Source of the DNA: Balanoglossus misakiensis
Taxonomy: Eukaryota > Hemichordata
DNA: 64,000 nt
Direction of reading: 5' to 3'
Assembly (NCBI GenBank): GCA_040954595.2
Contig: CM082598.2
Coordinates: 2,790,001 to 2,854,000 of the forward strand
The notes beneath the pieces were generated by a model. That model searched no databases and had not been told where the DNA came from. It saw only the letters and a list, made by a program, of their open reading frames with translations. Below are positions 11,901 to 25,035 of this stretch, piece by piece. The translations under genes were made by a program, and so were the position numbers. Numbering within the stretch: position 1 is the stretch's first letter; each line of letters starts with the position of its first letter.

Positions 11901-12625
11901 GAAGTGATATCTAGCGGGTAGGAAAACATCGCCTACGGAACTCGACTGGTTGTACGAGTGATCGACGAAGCTCGGCAGTACGTACACTCGGACACGCCCC
12001 CTTCCCCGACTCGCGCCCGTGTCGAACCGAATTTATAATCATTTGGTGTGAAATAACGATAGCCCCCGTTCTATAATATTTATAGAGTATAACACTCACC
12101 AGAATTTGTGTGCAAATCCCGAATATGAGCCCTCTCCGTGGAATATTTACAACAGGACCGACCGCACATCCCGGCCGGTCGCACGTGTACTTCCACGTGT
12201 AATGTTCGAACTTCGTGCCAGATTCATCAGGCTCGTACGATGCGTAACAGACCCCAGAAAAGGAGATTAAATTTACTAAGCGCGTAGATTTCCGTAGATA
12301 TAGAGTACGTTTCTAAACTTTGTATGATAACTTTAAATAATATATGTGTTTATGTAAAATGGTTCTTAAAGAGATGGAGCAGGGTGACTTAAATGTATTG
12401 AAAAATAACTGCACGGTACGAGCCTGTTATGTTTGTTTACAGTGATGGCGTCACTGTGAGCGCACGAATGTGGTCTGGTACACGCTTTTTGATTGGCTGA
12501 TCTCGAATTCGACTGCAGGAGCGCAGTCTCGCTCAGAAATTGTTCGCAAGCGATGCAGAAATACGAAAAAGATTTTATACAACAACAGCAACAACAACCA
12601 ATACTTCTACGAATAATAATAATAC

Positions 12626-12631
12626 AGTTTA
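12626..12631 (-). other. Candidate polyadenylation signal for the 12958 gene
   Basis: The plus strand reads TTTATT, giving AATAAA on the minus strand about 330 bp past the stop codon at 12958. Confidence 0.35.
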
Positions 12632-12957
12632 TTCATTTTACACCAACCATCGGATGCTATTAGTAAGCCTACCCAATGAACAGAGTATTTTGCCTGTGGA
12701 TGGAGTCATACGTTGTCACGAAATTTATCCTATGGACGGCGTTTTTTTTTTGAGAGCCTCACCTCTCATTCTAACACATGTAAATCAACATTCTACGTCG
12801 CTTGGACCATTAAAGGCACACTGTCACCACTATAAACATAGATACAAATATCACGTTATTAAACAAGTTCTTTAAAGTTCATTATGTCAAGATTAAATTT
12901 GCTCTTGTTTGGCACTAATTTATAGATAATTATTTGCACTTGGTTTGGAGTTCGACA

Positions 12958-14112
12958 TCAAACAGAAAACTGGACCCTTTTGGATTTTTTCGTCTCATCG
13001 TCTGACGTCATAGGGGAGTTATTGTGGAGAGTGGTCGCTGCGCTGTCTGGCCTCTCGGGTTGCAGGGCGACTTTGAAACAGCAGTCGCAATTTGGCGGGC
13101 ATTTTCTCTGTTCTGGTGTCACCCAGACTGCGTCTTGAGGTCGTAGGAAGATCGAACGCAGTCCTGGGGAACGGCGGACTATCCTCGACTGTGGTCTGTC
13201 CATGTACGGGTGGTTGATTCCCTCCATGCTCCACTGTCTGTGCAGCGACTGGGCCGCGCTCGACTTCTTCTTCTTCGCGTTTCTCACCGACTGGGGCCTC
13301 TTGGACGCGAAGTCGTCTGCCATGCCCAGCTTCTTGCGCAGCGCTCTGAACATGTCTTCCTTGGAACGGAAACCGTCGTCTGCTGCTTTCGACCTCAGTC
13401 GTGTTTTGGCCAACGACGACGGCTCGGCACTTGAGCTGCGCACAGTTGACGCCGCGTCGGTTGCTGTCCCCTGGACGGAAGAAGATGGCCGATTTCCGGC
13501 GTCATTCCCCGCCTGCTGCAGCTGCTGCTGCTGCGCATGCGGCGTCAACTGCAGAATGTTCAATCCGGGCAACGAAGAATAGCTGTCAGAACGCGACAAA
13601 TTCGATTTACTGATGCGGGATAAGGTTTTCGGCCTCTCGGTTTGTCCGCCGAAACTGTGTGACCTGGGCGCCATGTTGGGCAATGCATTAGTCCTGGCCG
13701 ATTCGGGAGTTTTCGGTTTACCCTCGGCTGCGTTGCCTAGTACCTTCTCTCCTTGCAGAACGATGTTACTTGGCGACGATTGCGCGTCTTCGGTCAAATT
13801 AAAGTTCATTGCGTCGACCCCGGGATACACGCGACTCAAACTCTGCGTTTTCTGCGGGAAAGACTTCTTCTGTCTCTGATATCTGTACATTGTGTTCTTC
13901 GCACCAAACTTGGTGTCGAGTTCGGCCTGTCGCATGGCGTAGAATTCCACGCTATTGTTCATGCTACGCCGCGTCAGCTCCGTCTTCGCCGACAGCGTTG
14001 GCGAGGGGGAATACAGCGAACTTGTACTCGCTCTGGCCGGTATAAACGTCGCCTTCAAACTTGACTCCCAGTGGGGGAGACCCGATCGCCCCTTGGATTC
14101 CAAAGAGGCCAT
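12958..14112 (-). CDS. Unknown Ser/Arg-rich protein with C-terminal RVxF motif and Cys cluster (384 aa)
   Basis: The start is the ATG at 14110-14112 (context gattATGGcc, A at -3). An earlier in-frame TTG is not used. The 384-codon intronless frame is G+C-richer than its flanks. The protein is Ser/Arg/Gln-rich, with many S-R-S and S-x-S sites that suggest phosphorylation, and has a Gln-rich patch in the middle (HAQQQQLQQ). Near residue 335 a compact cysteine cluster reads R-K-C-P-P-N-C-D-C-C-F. The last six residues R-V-Q-F-S-V, preceded by K-K-S-K, are a textbook RVxF phosphatase-1 docking motif placed at the very C-terminus. No known family recognised. The cysteine cluster does not match the spacing of the three paralogues at 25-36 kb. 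Confidence 0.7.
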   Translation of the reverse strand: MASLESKGRSGLPHWESSLKATFIPARASTSSLYSPSPTLSAKTELTRRSMNNSVEFYAMRQAELDTKFGAKNTMYRYQRQKKSFPQKTQSLSRVYPGVDAMNFNLTEDAQSSPSNIVLQGEKVLGNAAEGKPKTPESARTNALPNMAPRSHSFGGQTERPKTLSRISKSNLSRSDSYSSLPGLNILQLTPHAQQQQLQQAGNDAGNRPSSSVQGTATDAASTVRSSSAEPSSLAKTRLRSKAADDGFRSKEDMFRALRKKLGMADDFASKRPQSVRNAKKKKSSAAQSLHRQWSMEGINHPYMDRPQSRIVRRSPGLRSIFLRPQDAVWVTPEQRKCPPNCDCCFKVALQPERPDSAATTLHNNSPMTSDDETKKSKRVQFSV

Positions 14113-16764
14113 AATCACATACAAAAAACGCCAGCCAATGTTTCTAGCGTTAAAACCCGCTTCACAGCAATTTCGACGTTGACATAAGATCCTGATCGTT
14201 CACTAAGTCCTTTTCAAATTCGTCTTGTAGACAGAAGGATAATGTTGCGACACCATCGCCAGGAGTGTCCATTGTAACAAGTGTCGCGTCGCAGATACTC
14301 TGGTTAAACACGCCAAAAGTCTCGCTCCACTGCGCAAACTCAATACAAGGTACAGGTAATATGGGGCTAATGTGTCAGATTCCGTCACACATGGAATCAT
14401 AAATTAACCGACGAACGCAACAGGGCAGTCATATTACTCGAGCTTGAAAGCTCACCCCGTTCCTGAGTGACGAGACACGACGCTACCTTATTCCGTTACC
14501 ACCCCACACCGCTGGGACTTCAGGGAGGATTGCTGACTTGCGTGAAATTGCCGTCACTTTCACATGTAGTCACGCCGACAGCTGAAATAAAAACAGACGA
14601 GGACAAAAGTTTTATTTTTTGTACTTCTGCAACCAACAGGCGCGTCGGAACAAAACAGCCCCCTCACAAGACAATCACATCCAATGAAAGTGGTCATTAT
14701 GGTCCCAGATATTAAATTGCACATAAACAGTTACTGGGGTTATAGATGAAAACAATACAAGGCGTGACCTGTGAATTGAGAAGTCAATTAAAACCACAAA
14801 ATTTGCGAGCTGGGTGAAATACGACTGTTTTAATGCGATGACACATCGTTACCATTTCAACACCTGGTCTGGGATAGGGCCAAAAGTCGCTCACGTGACC
14901 AAGTGATTCGTCGCCAGGAAGTTTCAAAACGAATACTGATGTTCCTTTTCTTACCGACACAAAACGAAATGGTAGGGCGGTGGTTCGCTACTTGCAGAAC
15001 AGAGCTGAAGAAAGGCAATCTATTGTCAGGAAGACATCAATGAGTCCTGGGGTCTCGATTGTAAAGCTTTTGTATACGCGACGTTTGTGTGTCTGGCGAG
15101 AAATGTCCCCAGCTTCGGTCATCCAAGACGAAGACCCATAAGATTAAAGTCCACTCTAAATTTAGTATAAACCACTTTAAAACACGACTTGCTACTTCAA
15201 AATGATGTCAGATCTGAATTGTACTTAGTATTGCCATCTCCAAACAATTATAACTGCTAGAATCGCCATGCAACAACTGAAAAGTGTTACCACAAGCAAC
15301 GTGTGTATTAAAACAGATATTGAATTGGTTCAACATTTGAACACAGCATATATACAGGACAAGGGATCTGGACTTGTACTCACAGACATGTGCCAGTTAG
15401 AAACTTCAGGCTACAAAGGATGGTCCTGTTACCAACAGAGCTCAAAACTGGTGTAATACGGGTGCATTTAGCACCCGTAGATATAGATGAGTACCTCGTA
15501 CGATGCTGGTTATCGCGCGCAACTCAAGACTCTCTACAGCCGTGACAGAACCACTATGGATCCCGCAGTCAAACAATGTGTTGTCTGCTCGCAGCTCAGT
15601 GACATAAATCCTGCTGCAGCCGATCGATCAAGGGTCGCCCGCGGGTATGCAGAAATCTTAAACCCAGCAGACGACAATTATCGGACTGACAAATTTTTCA
15701 GAGTCTTTCACGAATGTTCATAACGCTGTCAGCGCGAACGTTTCTCGTTACGAGGCGAAGACGTTCCTTCAGAATAAAGATATGTTGACAACAAACTGAT
15801 CCATCCACACACTCTGGGCGGGTCGTCAGGGGTTAAATCTGTGAACAATACACTTGTTGTCACGATAAACAAACAAACGAGTTTAAAATGCAATCCACAG
15901 CCCGTCTGTGTGTTATACAACCACTTCAAATTGGCCAGAGTACATACAATGAACTGTCTGCGATTCAAACATGATCATTTAGTTGCAATCCTAGAAACCG
16001 CGTCGACGAAATGACTTTATGCCTCGGATTTATGACTTCTGGTTGAACTAATTCTGCACTGGGGCTGCCTTTTTCAACAGACGACAAAAAGTGCACAGGA
16101 ACGACACAATTTGTAAATAGGTTAAAATCCCCTGAGACATTCCAAGCAAAGAATCTACGTTCCTCTGGTAACGCCTTTCAATACATTTGTACCAAGAGAA
16201 CGCCACACAATAACACATCATGACATATAAACAAACAGCTCCAGGCGACAAAATAATGACCAGAACTCAAATCATAGTGTACGAGCTATACACTAAACTG
16301 ACAATATTTTGGAAGATGTATGACATTACATTGTACAGTATCTGTAAATTCTGCCCTTTTTGTCTTGTTTATTCAATGGCGATATCTTGGTAGTCAGAAA
16401 TTGTGATGGTCAACTTATAAAATTGGTTCACATTTTGAAATAAAATTACCTGCTTATAGAGATAATTAAAACAATTCCCAGTGAGACCACGGACTGATAG
16501 ATTTGGTATATGCACGTCAAAACATGTTGTCTACGGTCAGATTGACAATGGAGTCTGATCGATCAGTTGATATCGCCTGACAAACTGTCGCTTGGCAAAA
16601 TGTCAAATTGTACAAAAAAGTAATCGGAACGATAGAATGGAATTTGCAAATTAAAAATCTAACTGAACAAACAATAATGGACCTTCAAGCCCATGAAAAC
16701 ATGATTCAGAAATTAGGCACTTTAAATTGAACTATGATACACAAACTCTTGGCCTGTTTCCTAC

Positions 16765-16847
16765 AGTACTATACTGTACTGTACTGTACTGTACTGTACT
16801 GTACTGTACTGTACTGTACTGTACTGTACTGTACTGTACTGTACTGT
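16765..16847. repeat. (TACTG)n pentanucleotide tandem repeat
   Basis: About 15 near-perfect TACTG units. The unit is five bases, so all three frames read as repeated dipeptide-like patterns (Y-C-T-V-L). Confidence 0.95.
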
Positions 16848-17817
16848 TTGTGTCATAGCAACATTGTCAGTACAGTATGCAGTACAGCTAGTACAGAAAT
16901 AAAGATCTTTGCTGTCGTATCAACTGGACAAAGATATCCTATCGCATCTTTAAATTGGATTGAAGACGAACACGTAATCAACAGATACAAACGTCACATA
17001 GCAAGCTGGATTTTAACTTCGGCAGACGTGTGTTGCCACAGCTACGGCAAAAAAAATTACAAATGGCGACCTAGATGCGGCGGCAACCTCACTGACCTAA
17101 TATATAGAAGGATAATTATGCTTTTCTTTTCGGTTAAAGTGGTTGAACAGATTAAATGGTTGATTTTTTTCATCTATTTTGAAATAATCGCGGGTTTGGT
17201 GGTTTCCTATCAACGACGATATTATCAGTGTACATATGTACATACAACTTATATACGTACGTATTAATACTGGAGAGACGCGGTACTTATCGTAAATGAC
17301 ATCCAAACACTGCTTACACCAGGAATCATGTCTGATCTGTGATAATTCCCCCAGACACGGCAACGGCGTCCTTCCCAGCGAAGGTTTCGCTTAAAAGCTT
17401 CAAAAAGCCATTGGGAGTTAATTTTCGATTAGTTCGACAAGAGATAGACAACAGGAACGACAGCCCACACTTCGAAGCAAATATCTCTATGGAAATGCTG
17501 CTCGGTTATTCAGTTTACAGTGTTGGCAAGGTCGAAGGCCATTAAGTCACACACTATGCATAATTGCAACGTCTTAATTGCTATCAGGGAAGGTTCGACC
17601 TATCATCGATTTCCAATCTATATTAAAACTTTCAGTTGGTTGCTCGAAACGAAATTATGTACACATCAGTGACAGATTTGAATTTTGACGTTAAGTATTT
17701 CATTTTGAAGTGGGTTCGGGTATTTTGTCAATAGAGGTAAATGTTCAATGTCAATTTCATTAGCCGATAAAATTTACTTTACTGCGAACGTGAACCAACG
17801 CCAGTTTACTTACTTCC

Positions 17818-17831
17818 GTTTCCATAGCAAC
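17818..17831. promoter_or_regulatory. RFX X-box
   Basis: GTTTCCATAGCAAC fits RYYNYY-N2-RRNRAC without mismatch. It is 3.7 kb upstream of the 12958-14112 gene on the minus strand, with no nearer gene. Confidence 0.4.
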
Positions 17832-20800
17832 ATCAATTTTCCACATCCGGTGTATATATACGCTGTCCGCCGTGTAGTGTCCGCGGCCTATGCCAGCACA
17901 AATTTGCGAGTAATATTTGTCCGCTGAAATTCTTTTTTTTTTCGTGTTTTGTTTTTTGGACACTGGAATATATTTCAATATATAGACTTCTGAGGACATA
18001 GCCAGTAGCTTTAGCGCTACTTGCAATTGCATAATGAACTTCCCCCAAAAGGCCAGCAAGAAACGCGTCAATTAAAGAAGGAATCGTGCAAACAGAGACA
18101 GACATATTTCAAAACCACTCAGGGCGCTGTGTATAGTTGACAGGTCATTGGGAGATCCGATCTCCGTGATGCAAAACAATTCATCCACAAAGCACAGTTA
18201 TTGATTTCCCGTTCCCAATCGAAGGAATCTGGAAGCGATAAGCAGCTCTGGAATGGAATGCGGATCGAAGGAATGGAAATCCCAGTTTAGATTTATAACA
18301 AAGAATGGGATTTAATTACAAGTAATCTTGTGTGACGGGTACAGGGTGTAAATTGTGGAAATACCTTTCGAAGTTTATTGAATGGGTCTAGACAAACTTT
18401 CACTCAATGATAGGTAGATCTTACACTTGTGGTTGGTCACATAGTGTACAGAATATGCCCAATGGTCTCATATAGCCACAGTTACCAAAACGTAGAGGTA
18501 TTCCATGTCATGCATGTATATTCACACACTCAAAATTTATGTGATGGAGACATTTTTCACCGGAAGCATCCACTTTCACTAGAGGATTTGAATACGACCG
18601 TTTATGTCGAGTCAAATATCATGGTGCATTTTAAGTAATTGGATTGAAATAGGCCTAAGCGTATCAGAAAAAAATGCACACATCAGCTATGGCCGCCAAT
18701 AACCCTTTCAAAGTACATAACGTAGACCCTCGTTGACATCTATGTTGTGAAAGTCGGAATACAGTACTTTCCCTATACGCACGCACACTCCCGTGATATG
18801 TATAATTAATTAATCAATTTCCATTTTGACGTGAGGTCGTGCTGGGTCCGAGGCGAGAAATCGACAATTGAATATTTGGCAGCGCGTCTGTGAGAAACCA
18901 ACACAGCGCGTAAGTGAAGAAATCAACACAGAAATGAATCGCGAGTTAAGGATTTGATGAATGTGAAAGATAAAACGTCCATACCTGGCTCAGCAAACGG
19001 CATGCCATGTATATTTTAACTGCGCATAGTGTCCCGTCCAGCGTGCAATAAGCAAGCGTCGAGCGTCGTTTTCTGGTCAATCAATTAAGAAGGACAGGTG
19101 ACAACCATCTTGAATCGACGCTATTGGCTGGAGTCAGTTCTGGAGCGAAAACCTGCTACTAACACGGACCGACGTGTTCTCAGCGGACAGTCATTGCAGA
19201 CTGGACCGGCGAAGCAGACTTTGGGAATGGGATTGAGGTTATTTCAGTGGGCGCCATGGCAACTAGCGGTAGAGGTCACCGAAAAATCGATGACGCGGTC
19301 GGGTCACGTTGATTAGCATCATGAACCGCGCAGTTGTTTTACAAGCTACTCGTAAATTCATTGATCAGTAATAGAGCTGTCACGACCGCGTGGGGATGTC
19401 TACTTCCAGCCCGTTATATTCCCATTGCACTAGACTACAGAAAACATTGACGTTTCCATCCGCGTTTGCGTTCTGTCGTTGTCTCATCGAGGTTTTTCGG
19501 CGTTTTGCAAACTTTCCAGAGTTCGAAAAGTTAATTACAGGCTATAAAACGTTCGATCGATAAACGATAAAAAAACACACATCGAGTGCAATGCGGTCTC
19601 GTCATGTTTTCCCTTGGCTGGTTCACACAAACGTGATCAACGGAGACTTTATTCAACAAGACGTTACTGTATAAACTGTGTTAAAACTCCTGTTTTCTTG
19701 ACTAATATGTAATAAATCTTTCGTTTGCTCATATTGCCAGCAGACTATCGTGGCAACGTCAAGGGCCAGTGGATTTCCACAGTGTCAGTGTCACAGAATC
19801 ACGAATCGATATTTCAAATTAGCGTTCTCTAACGAGCGCGCTACTGTCGTTTTATGAAGTTGTATTCCAACACGTTTATGTGTCGTTCGTCGTAAGGGGC
19901 GCCATGCGGCGTGGAAAGAGCAACGCCATGAACGCCCTCAGTGGTCGACCGGAAGAAATATTGTCGTGTAGAATAACATAAACGGTGTCTTGTATCAAAC
20001 ATAATTAATGGGAAAAAGGCATCGAGAGAGAGAGACTTTGTTCCTTTTAACAAATGAATTCTAGTCCGGACTTGAATTCAAATTTTCCACAATAACAATG
20101 CAGACTATAAACATACAGGATGTGTCAAACGCCGATATTTTAAGAATTTGAACAAAAGAATGCAGTAGATACACACAACAAAAAATAATGAAAACATTGC
20201 AGCTAATGGAGTTTTAAACTCGCACAATAGGTGGCCTTTATCGTCATTAAAATAACGTTGTCTTGTCTTGCTTTCTTCCGGGATAAAACATGTTCAAACC
20301 GTCACGTGTGATAATGTGATTAGCCTAGACCAAATGATTTCAGTGAGTAGTATTTAAAAACCCTTGTTGGTTGAGGGGCCGGGGTCACCCATTGTAGCTT
20401 ACCTACCCCGACATGACGTCACCTTCATTCATTTGCAACTAAACAATGGCCGCTTTAGCCAAAGTCTGGGGCAAAGCTAAAATCTTGATGGGATGTTGGG
20501 ATAATAGGATCGGAATGGTTTGTCAAAAATTAATTTAAAAAATATGCTACCAGGCTGTAATATCCCTACAGGTTAAAATCGATAGCTTAACTTAAACAAC
20601 TCTACCAGCTGTGAAATTAAGTTTATCTCATAATTGTTCAAAATATCCAGTCAAATATAAGTTTTGGGATCGTAATGCAGTATAATAAAATGAATATTTG
20701 CAAAGCTTCAGCATCATAGCAAAATGTCTCAGTACACTAACGAATATACCAACTATTCCATCATCTATCTATTTTTAGTTAAGTATGGAAATGAAATGAA

Positions 20801-22051
20801 GCTGGCGACCAATCAGAGGAATGCCTTTGTATCTATCCGACAAAGAAATTGTTACGTATCCGGCACGCATGGGCGATGTATACCGCTTCATCGGGCATAA
20901 ATTCTCAGTACAGGGTTTTGCTGCCAATACCACTCCTTGCCTCCGAGAAAGTTCGTCATCAATCTCGAAGTTCTTCAAGGAAAGCATAGCATATTTGATA
21001 TCAAACGGTAGGATATTTATGATTAGGATAATTACTTTTATATGTAATGTCATCGCGTTAACGCGGTGTTACGTGTTCCGGATTTTGCTTTTACAACCTG
21101 TCCGTCACTTTTATCCGTTGTCGCTTGAAATCTCTTATTTTTTCCCCACACGTTGCTGGACTGACACTCTGACACCGAGACTGCCACGAACATGCATGGC
21201 TAATTATAGCCATGCAGTTGGCCAATTGTAAAAAATAACCACTTTTCTAATAGCTGGTTGACTTCGTTACGTTACACAGCACACACAACGCTGGTTCCAG
21301 ACATGGAAATGAGCCCATCCCAGTCAGCTCATTAATGACTTTAGCGATGAATAAACTAGTCATGGCCGTCGTGTGTGACCTCGCTCTATTGAAAAATAGG
21401 CCTAACTCCAAATTAAATGCGAACCCTTAATGCACGCACATGACACTGTAGAGTCCCATGCGACAACAGACTTATTTTGGGTTGCAACGGATTTTGGACG
21501 TGTTCAACATTTTCCGGTAAACAATTCACGGAACCTTTCAGCTATAGTATATGGATACTTAATCCAATAACTGATACACAACAGATCGATACAGATTAAT
21601 CGATGACTTGTTTCCGTTTTAATCAGAGACGCAGCAGCAGCAATGATGAATGGTGTGAGCGCCCTCGTCGAGAACAACAATAGTGAATGCAAGAAAATAA
21701 CACCGGTAAAGTAGTTACTGATTGTCTCAGTTGCATGCACAACTATCAGAATCAAATAATATGGGGTAGACATAGACATAGACGGCGAAATTTCAACAGC
21801 TGGCGGCCGATTGAACGGACTAGGATTGGGGTGCATAATGGGAAGTGGCAACAGCTCGCGTTTCGGACACTGACCGTGGAACAACCAATCAAAATATGAA
21901 CGGGTGACATCAAAATATAGCGTGGTCTCATGACCACTTTTACACAGCTGTCTGTACAACAACTACACGTTACAATTTGGTCAAGTATAGTTTCCTTAGT
22001 TAATTGGCTAGTTAGTTTGCTAACGTGCCAAAAACGTGCGTCTCTTTTCAG

Positions 22052-24638
22052 AATGGGCACTCAGAGAAATCCGGAGTTGATTCCGAAATTGTCTCCGCCA
22101 TTTTTCCTGGTTTGTTGTCCAAACCCAAGTACATCCCGAGCTGGTATCAATATGACACGACCGGTTCGCGCCTGTTCGACCGAGTAGCTATGGAGGACCC
22201 GAACTATCATATCTACCGAGCCGAGTCTGAAATCTTTCAAAATAACAATGGTGAGTTGTCGTTTAACCCTAGGTTTGCGAAACTGTCAAAATCACGTCCC
22301 CCACCACTGAATGTGTTGCAACAATTTTCTGATTTTCACAAATTTTCCTTATTATTCGCCTAAATTCTAGAAAAAAGTGGGGTTACTGAATTTTTTTAAA
22401 TGACTACATTTTGACGTTGAGATACAGTGTGTTCTCAGACATTTGCTGTGTGCTTTATAAACAGGCTTCGAGTAACTGTCTGTGATTTTATACGATTCTA
22501 AACATTAAAAGGCCAGAAGCTGAAAATTTTACCAACTTTCAACTTTCTGAATCACATGGGTTACATAACAATGTGTATTATTATGTACATAATAATAATG
22601 TGTATTGTTATGTAGGACGAACAAGCAGTAATGAGGGACTGTTATGTTGTTATACGTAGCGATCAACTGTACCGACGTGGAGTCTTTTTGTAATTATGCA
22701 AATTGGCACAATGGTCCCTGACTGCATTTTGTGTGTACATGATGGTATTGCATGGCTTGAAGTCAATGACCTCTGAATGCTCTCAATGTCGACTTCTCCA
22801 TACCATTGATGTACCGTCTGAGGGCGTACTATATGAGTCAATGCGCACAAAATGTTGCCAAACTTTGCCAAATACGCAGCTGACGAAGGTGCTTTGATTT
22901 CTGGAAGAAGTTCTGAGTAATGCTATCAACTTGCCCTGTTTCAGACGATATTGCTTCGTGCGCAGGAGCGCCTACTCTTGTCGAACTGGGTGCAGGCAGC
23001 TCAACGAAGACTTTGTACTTGATCAAAGCGCTGTTGGAAAAGTACGGGAGTTTGACATTCATTCCCATCGACATTGCAAAGGGTACGTGAGTCTGTTCTA
23101 TCCCACAATCCACTGTGTTTCCAAGATGGCGGTTAAGACAAACCTCCCCATGCATATACTATCTAACCTAGTCTTGCTGTGACCTGTGCGCATTCATGAC
23201 ATTTCTAACTTGATAATCAGAAATTGTCTCATAAGTTGCACCCTTTCTTTGCATCTCGCCCACCGTTGATGGCGTATTACTGTGTATTTCTAAAACACAT
23301 TTTTCTGCGTGCCAATTACTTCAGATTTTATCGAAGAACATGCCCGCATAATGATGGACAAATTTGAAGGCCTCACCGTGGCTCCCTTTGGTGGTGAATA
23401 TGTGGATGGCATACGCCACCTAAAGAATATTCCGGGGCAGAAACTCATCATATTTATTGGGACTAGTATCGGTAACATACCGATGGAGAAGATGGCGACC
23501 TTTCTGCTTGAAGTGAAAAGTGTGATGGGTGAGGCACTACCTTCCTTTTAAACGTGTTATTATAATAGACAAACAACGTTTTATATAGATGGAAGACAAT
23601 TAAAAAAGCTAATTTGTAATACAAAATGGAATTCTACTAAAATGATTTTGCTACTAACTTGTCACAAGCGCCTCAGTATCGATTCCATTGTGTTTTATGA
23701 AATACCTATATTAAATTTCTCCTTTTTGTCCCTGTTTTAAAATGCAGGACCAAACGACGGTTTTCTCGTGAGTTTTGATCGTGTACAAGATAAGACAAGG
23801 CTTCTGACGGCTTACAGTAACCCATCCACTGAGGGGGAGTTTACTCTCAACGTTCTGACTCGGCTCAATCAGGATTTCCATGCCAACCTAAAAAGGGACA
23901 ATTTCACACTCCACACCAACTACGTCATTCGTGACGTCAGCGTCGGAATAATCGACAAACCACAATACATACAGAAGGGCCTGAAGAGTCGATGCCAGCA
24001 GAAAGTCAAATTGGGTAAGTCATTTACTTTTCTCACTCCAACCCAAAGCATTATATTATAATCAACATTTTCTGTTATTTTGCACGAATACAGCATTGTT
24101 GGAAGCTCCATTAGCTGTAGATTTTCGCCATGACATACATTGTGACAGTTTTGAATTCAAGTACCGAATATAATCAATTTGTCAGCAGTAACAATGACCG
24201 TTACTCGGTATGTTAGCATATTGATTTGAGTAGAGAAAGAAATTCAATATTCATACACAAAACAAGGTTACTGGAAATAAAGCCAGAAGTTACAGTTAAT
24301 GTCCCGTTAACAACTCTCTATCGTTAGTGTACAATCCGTTCTTTCAGTCATATCTTATAACTCAGTTATTTACAATAACAATGTACATGTACCAGTCTGA
24401 GTCGGTCGAACTATAGCACAATGTTTCGTATTTTTCAGGGGCTGTTGATTTAGACTTGACTTTTGAAGAAGGGGAAGTTTTGTATTGTCACGAAGCGGAC
24501 AGTCTGAGCATTAAGTGGACGTGGACGCAATTTGAAGACGCGGTCACCAAGTGCGGCTTTTATTTGGACAGGAAGTGGACAGACGCGAAAGAGAGCTTGG
24601 GCTTGGTGTTGATGAGATGCAAGGCGCACGAAGAATAG
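22052..24638 (+). CDS. EgtD-like SAM-dependent histidine methyltransferase (5 exons, 5' exon missing)
   Basis: Exons: 22052-22250, 22945-23082, 23325-23528, 23748-24014 and 24439-24638 (stop TAG). All internal junctions are GT-AG in phase 1, and together they give 335 residues. The product matches the EgtD/DUF2260 (Methyltransf_33) fold in order: the N-terminal substrate-side motif S-W-Y-Q-Y-D-T-T-G-S-R-L-F-D, the SAM-binding loop V-E-L-G-A-G-S-S-T-K-T with acid-end strand IPIDIAK, the F-I-G-T-S-I-G-N-I-P segment holding the conserved Gly-Asn, the helix region AYSNPSTEGEFTLNVLTRLN, and a C-terminal Trp-rich substrate lid. EgtD methylates the alpha-amino group of histidine three times to hercynine, the first step to ergothioneine. 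The related C-terminal domain of OvoA methylates 5-thiohistidine, so the exact substrate is open. The size is near the bacterial enzyme (about 320 aa), and no sulfoxide-synthase domain is attached. The frame at 22052 opens in phase 0 behind an acceptor (cttttcag), so a short upstream exon with the start codon is missing. Confidence 0.88.
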
Positions 24639-24682
24639 GCGCCTCGGTGACAGCTTTTATCTTAACCTGAAACCATGGCAAC

Positions 24683-24688
24683 AATAAA
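24683..24688 (+). other. Polyadenylation signal AATAAA
   Basis: Lies 45 bp past the stop codon of the EgtD-like gene, supporting 24439-24638 as its last exon. Confidence 0.75.
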
Positions 24689-25035
24689 AGTCAATCTCTG
24701 AAAAATGTCCTCGGTGTGTTTTTGTCCCTTTAATGAACCAGTTGGAAAAGAGAAGCATATCGTTCCACTGTGTGATAAGCGTGCATGAGAAGAGCGGTGC
24801 TGTTTTGACCAATATGTTCAATTCCCACATACATGTACTGACAATGCCAGAGCTTCAAAAAACACACAATGTAGAAAAACGCGGTAAAATACGTACTCCA
24901 CATAAACGTACACATGTTGTTATTTGATGTCCACAAATCACGGCAAACGTAAAATGTAAATTATAAATGCTGATAATAATATAATATGTGGTGTTATAGA
25001 ATACCACACGATGATTATTACAAGTTCATGTAATT

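Larger units (their letters stand above)
7120..12957. other. Intergenic, A+T-rich, with microsatellites
   Basis: No gene recognised. Contents include a pyrimidine microsatellite near 8.2 kb, a possible membrane-spanning terminal exon at 9167-9347, X-box-like half sites between 10.4 and 10.85 kb, a GA-rich tract and an (ATC)n run at 11.66-11.90 kb. Low-complexity frames over the microsatellites are artefacts. Confidence 0.5.
14113..22051. other. Intergenic, A+T-rich; missing first exon of the methyltransferase may lie here
   Basis: No convincing gene. It contains a TACTG pentanucleotide array, a perfect X-box at 17818-17831, and isolated frames at 15487-15723, 16734-17267 (repeat-driven) and 20821-21231, none with recognisable domains. 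The short first coding exon of the gene that continues at 22052 should be in the right-hand part, but no single candidate stands out. Confidence 0.5.

Noticed and set aside
11551-11907. 118-codon frame ending in poly-isoleucine
   Set aside because: It is a translation of the (GA)n and (ATC)n microsatellites.
13202-14064. Several plus-strand frames opposite the 12958-14112 gene
   Set aside because: Shadows of the minus-strand gene; high G+C removes stops in the opposite frames.
15487-15723. 78-codon frame with a C-V-V-C pair
   Set aside because: No neighbouring exons, no recognised domain, and length within chance for this base composition.
16734-17267. 177-codon frame over the TACTG array
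   Set aside because: Its first third is the pentanucleotide repeat and the rest has no domain or coding character; the length is an artefact of a stop-free repeat.
20775-21231. Overlapping frames on both strands, including a D-R-Y triplet that suggested a GPCR fragment
   Set aside because: No other receptor landmarks, frame breaks within 90-140 codons, and no supporting splice sites; at most a doubtful upstream exon for the methyltransferase.
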